Assembly (NCBI RefSeq): GCF_014076845.1
Contig: NZ_JACGUT010000079.1
Location: forward strand, 310,001 to 374,000
Source of the DNA: Colwellia sp. MB3u-41
Lineage (GTDB): Bacteria; Pseudomonadota; Gammaproteobacteria; Enterobacterales; Alteromonadaceae
Reading direction: 5' to 3'
DNA length: 64,000 bases
In this document: one piece after another, positions 60,932-64,000 of the stretch
Position numbering within the stretch: position 1 is the stretch's first letter
Layout: the number at the start of each line of letters is the position of its first letter
Notes under the pieces: generated by a model
Told to the model about the DNA's origin: nothing
Seen by the model: the letters and a program-made list of their open reading frames with translations, nothing else
Databases searched by the model: none
Translations under genes and position numbers: made by a program

Positions 60932-61948
60932 TTGCAGAAAAAGCACCTTGTTTACCTGAGTTGCTTCTTGTTGATCAGCGTTACATTCATTACTTTTCAG
61001 AGTAATGCTGCACAAGATCAAAACATGGACAGTGAAAGACAAATAGAAAAACCTTCCAGACAGCCAAAAAGGCCTGTTATAAAAACACTTGAGCAAGAAC
61101 ATTGGAGTCAAGAAGTACACGACACTATCGCTAACTCAGTTTATCAATCAGCGACTTGGTTCGATAGTTTTTTTACCGATATTGATAGCCAACAAATTGA
61201 ACCTAAAGCAACAGCGAAAATACGTTTTGGTTGGATACCCAAAGCACGTAATTTAGCTGAATTCGATTCTCGCTTTAGATTAAAAGTAAAATTACCACAT
61301 TTTAAAGACAAGATGAGTTTGATCCTTTCAGATGAAGATGATGTTGAAGAGAGTCAACTACCACTAGATGGAATAGGTACTCGTCCTGAAATCAATGATG
61401 AAAGCTTCGCTGCAGCACTGCGTTATGTTGTTGAAAAAGAGAGTGACAGCTTAATAGACACTCGGATCGGTATTTCTGGTGGAGATATTTTTGCAAAAGT
61501 ACGCCAACGCCACTTATATACATTCAATGAAAAGCATGGTGTTAAAGTCGAGCCTTCAACCTATTATTTCTTAGATGATGGTCTAGGCGCAAAATTATTT
61601 CTTGAATATAATTACCAGCATGATGAAAAGTCTCAGTATAGAATAAATTACACTATTCGTGGTTCTCAATCGTTTAGCGGTATTCGTTGGAAGCATGGCT
61701 TTTATTATTTAAATCAATTAGATAAAAATACAGCTTCAGTCACTGGCTTGCAAGTTGAAGGGGAGCGCAATGGTGAATATGGATTTTTCACTGATAAATA
61801 TACGTTAAGTTATCGCTATCGATTTAATGCTTTACAAAAATGGTTATATTTCGAAGTCGAACCATTTTTAGAGTGGTCAAAAGATGACAGCTACACCACA
61901 ACAACAGGTATAGCACTTCGCATAGAAGGTTTTTTCAGTAAAAAATAA
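60932..61948 (+). CDS. Probable outer-membrane or exported beta-rich protein, TTG start
   Basis: This is a 338-residue protein. A signal peptide (LVYLSCFLLISVTFITF, cleavage near SNA at residue 26) is followed by a polar linker and many alternating aromatic/polar strands; the end (IALRIEGFFSKK, and WLYFEVEPFLEW before it) looks like beta-barrel strands. I do not recognise a named family; its PldA-like position by the tat genes is not supported by PldA motifs. The TTG 60932 start is backed by AGGA seven bases upstream, and any downstream ATG would lose the signal peptide. Confidence 0.7.
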   Translation: MQKKHLVYLSCFLLISVTFITFQSNAAQDQNMDSERQIEKPSRQPKRPVIKTLEQEHWSQEVHDTIANSVYQSATWFDSFFTDIDSQQIEPKATAKIRFGWIPKARNLAEFDSRFRLKVKLPHFKDKMSLILSDEDDVEESQLPLDGIGTRPEINDESFAAALRYVVEKESDSLIDTRIGISGGDIFAKVRQRHLYTFNEKHGVKVEPSTYYFLDDGLGAKLFLEYNYQHDEKSQYRINYTIRGSQSFSGIRWKHGFYYLNQLDKNTASVTGLQVEGERNGEYGFFTDKYTLSYRYRFNALQKWLYFEVEPFLEWSKDDSYTTTTGIALRIEGFFSKK

Positions 61949-61966
61949 CTCATCATTGACAAAAAG

Positions 61967-64000
61967 CTAAGCACTGGCTTTAACTATAACTTCACTTTCA
62001 TTGATTATTCGTGGCATTTTTATTGGGCGACTTATATGATAGCCTTGACCAAACTCACAACCAACGTTCTGCAATTTTTTCAACATTTCTTCTGACTCTA
62101 TACCTTCTGCGACTAAGTGATAACCAAAGTTGCTACCTAAATCATGCAGCGCCTTCACCAAAGACAAATTTTTATCGTTGGTATTAAGTGTGCGAACAAA
62201 ACTTCGGTCTAATTTGATAAACTCAAAAGGATAGTTATGTAAGAAGTTTAACGACGACGCCCCTGCACCGTAATCATCTAGCGCGAGTTTCACACCAAAA
62301 TCTTTTAACCGACGTAAATTTTTCAGCGCTAGTTCACTCTGCTGAGCAAAAGCTGATTCATTAAATTCGAGAATTAATCGATGAGGTTCAATGTTAGTGT
62401 CTTTAATTTGATTGATCAATTTATTAAGCTGGTTAGCTTGTATCAAATGACGTCCAGACAAATTAATACCGATAAAAGCATTATAATAGTCTTTACTTTG
62501 TTGCCAACTTTTCAATTGCTCACTGACTTCTTTAATTACCCAAGCATCAATATCTAATATCATGCCTGTTTCTTCAGCCATGTATAAAAAATCACTTGGC
62601 GTTAATATCCCTTTAGTAGGGTGCTGCCAACGTAATAACGCTTCAAAACCAATCGTATTAGTCAGTGATAAATTTGAAATTTGTTGGTAGTGAAGTTCAA
62701 ACTGACCTTTGGTAATAGCAACACGTAATTCTTGTTCTAACGTCATACTCGCAATAAGTTGTTCTCGCATGCTTTCATCAAAAAAGACATAACGACCACG
62801 TCCTAAATTTTTAGCTTGATACATGGCAGCATCAGCATCACGTAAAATCTCATGAGAATCTTTATAATGACTACTACATTGTGCAATACCTATACTCGCG
62901 TTAGAGTAAAGTGTATGGCCACCTAAACTAAAAGGTTTAGCTATTGCTGTGATAATACGAGAAGCAACTTCTTCAATATCTTCTTGTAACTGCAAAGAGT
63001 CAAGTAAGATAACAAACTCATCGCCACCTAAACGCGCTAAAATATCATTATCTCTTACACAATCCTGTAACCGAAGCGCAATTTCGATAAGGAATTTATC
63101 TCCTGCATGATGTCCGAGTGTATCGTTGATCATTTTAAAACGATCTAAATCAATAAATAATACGGCAAAACGTTGATCAGGGTGACGTTTTAAATGTCGG
63201 AGTGAATAGCTCAACCTGTCTGAAAACATAGCTCTATTTGGTAGTTTAGTAAGCCCATCATGATGGGCCTCATAATAGAGTTGCGCTTCTGCTTTTCTTC
63301 TTTCGTCGATTTGCATGCGTAAATTTAGATTACTTGCCTGTAGTTCTTGTGTGCGTTGATTAACTGTTTTTTCTAATACTTCATTATTTATTTTAATTTC
63401 AGCTTGAGAGCGTTTACGTAAAATGGCTGTATCTACATGTTGGCTAATAAAACGCATTAGCTTTAAATCACTCCGTTGATAAGCTTGCGAGTCGTGATAA
63501 TGCTGAATAGCTAAAATACCAAAGATTTTTCCATCAGCCATTAAAGGTGCGGCAAGCCATGCTTGTGGCATTTTATTTTTAGGATAATCTAGTGTCAGGA
63601 GCTCGCTCCTTATTTCACCTTGTTCGGATAAATAGAAGACTTCGCCTTCTGAAATTAACGTTGGAGAAACCGCCTTTATCGCTAATTCTGTCAAACCAAA
63701 ACCTAACATTCTAGGGAGAGGGGAAGACACTCTTTCATCATCATAGTATGGAAAAGTAACGATTGAATGCTCTTCATTGTCGCTATCATCTAACAGGGCA
63801 ATATATAAATTTTTTGCAGGAAGTAATGTATTGATTTCTTTATGTATTGCGCGATAAAAGCAGTCTATATCTTGTGAGTTAGCCGTTATTTCTGAAATTG
63901 ATAACAATGCTTTGTGCATTTTTACTACTTTTTTACGTTCTGTAATTTCAAGTTGTAACTGCTTGTTGGCTTCTGTTAATTTATGTGTTCTTTGGATAAT
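61967..64000 (-). CDS. GAF-GGDEF-EAL protein, N-terminus outside window
   Basis: At least 678 residues are visible. The frame stays open through ATG 63919 to the right edge (RTHKLTEANKQLQLEITERK, a coiled coil), so the true start lies outside. A GAF domain (about 160 residues), a second coiled coil, a GGDEF domain with intact RLGGDEF and an RxxD site (RDND) five residues before it, and an EAL domain (GFEALLRWQH, ALDDYGAGASSLNF) follow. Both cyclase and phosphodiesterase motifs are conserved, so it could make or break c-di-GMP depending on the GAF signal. Confidence 0.93.
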   Translation of the reverse strand: MIQRTHKLTEANKQLQLEITERKKVVKMHKALLSISEITANSQDIDCFYRAIHKEINTLLPAKNLYIALLDDSDNEEHSIVTFPYYDDERVSSPLPRMLGFGLTELAIKAVSPTLISEGEVFYLSEQGEIRSELLTLDYPKNKMPQAWLAAPLMADGKIFGILAIQHYHDSQAYQRSDLKLMRFISQHVDTAILRKRSQAEIKINNEVLEKTVNQRTQELQASNLNLRMQIDERRKAEAQLYYEAHHDGLTKLPNRAMFSDRLSYSLRHLKRHPDQRFAVLFIDLDRFKMINDTLGHHAGDKFLIEIALRLQDCVRDNDILARLGGDEFVILLDSLQLQEDIEEVASRIITAIAKPFSLGGHTLYSNASIGIAQCSSHYKDSHEILRDADAAMYQAKNLGRGRYVFFDESMREQLIASMTLEQELRVAITKGQFELHYQQISNLSLTNTIGFEALLRWQHPTKGILTPSDFLYMAEETGMILDIDAWVIKEVSEQLKSWQQSKDYYNAFIGINLSGRHLIQANQLNKLINQIKDTNIEPHRLILEFNESAFAQQSELALKNLRRLKDFGVKLALDDYGAGASSLNFLHNYPFEFIKLDRSFVRTLNTNDKNLSLVKALHDLGSNFGYHLVAEGIESEEMLKKLQNVGCEFGQGYHISRPIKMPRIINESEVIVKASA

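Noticed and set aside
60932-61948. Outer-membrane phospholipase A (pldA)
   Set aside because: The yigI-recQ neighbourhood made PldA worth looking for, but the catalytic serine/histidine motifs of PldA are not seen in this protein.

Overview
The window is a stretch of gammaproteobacterial chromosome. It is AT-rich and dense in core genes, with no phage, plasmid, tRNA or rRNA genes seen. Three things point to a marine, psychrophile-type Alteromonadales, most likely a Colwellia relative: the protein sequences, the preference for A/T-ending codons, and the mix of Escherichia-like gene clusters with many cyclic-di-GMP (c-di-GMP) proteins. This placement comes from recognising protein families and synteny; no database search was run.

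Region 1 (1-19 kb) covers branched-chain amino acid synthesis. A truncated rep helicase gene and ubiK open the window, followed by a membrane-anchored XRE regulator and a DUF418 membrane protein. Next comes the ilvGMEDA biosynthetic operon on the minus strand, preceded by an ilvL leader peptide and attenuator that are too short to show up as an ordinary ORF. comM is divergent from it. Between comM and the ilvY/ilvC divergon lies the only clearly accessory patch of this half. It holds a four-copy tandem repeat built from the 3' end of comM, a decayed second copy of ilvY, a secreted protein of foreign codon use, and a dead IS3-family remnant. ppnP follows ilvC.

Region 2 (19-36 kb) is mixed. It carries proB without proA, an acyltransferase, a YbdG-type mechanosensitive channel, tesB, a TPR protein with a degenerate GGDEF domain, and a c-di-GMP-I riboswitch upstream of a diguanylate cyclase gene. 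After these come a cytochrome c, then the conserved recQ-yigI-rarD neighbourhood. It ends with a YfiR-domain histidine kinase beside a double-receiver GGDEF protein. The 3' end of the kinase gene is also tandemly repeated (three 167-bp units).

Region 3 (36-48 kb) contains uvrD-yigB-yigA-dapF-lysA-lptM on the minus strand, with xerC missing from its usual place. Divergent from it is the cyaY-hemC-hemD-hemX-hemY operon, which ends in a translationally coupled GNAT-like protein. Downstream is a 142-codon ORF whose only well-placed start codon is ATA.

Region 4 (48-64 kb) begins with arfA, whose stop codon sits in the loop of an 18-bp hairpin, as expected for an mRNA designed to lose its stop codon. 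The rest is fre, ubiD, rho and trxA, divergent rhlB-gppA, a DMT transporter, hemB (Mg-type metal ligands), a membrane diguanylate cyclase, tatD and tatCBA. Divergent from tatA is a probable outer-membrane barrel protein with a TTG start. A GAF-GGDEF-EAL protein runs off the right edge.

Five GGDEF-family proteins, one c-di-GMP riboswitch and a YfiR-type sensor in 64 kb make c-di-GMP signalling the main regulatory theme. The other is RNA-level control, seen in the ilv attenuator, the riboswitch and the arfA hairpin.
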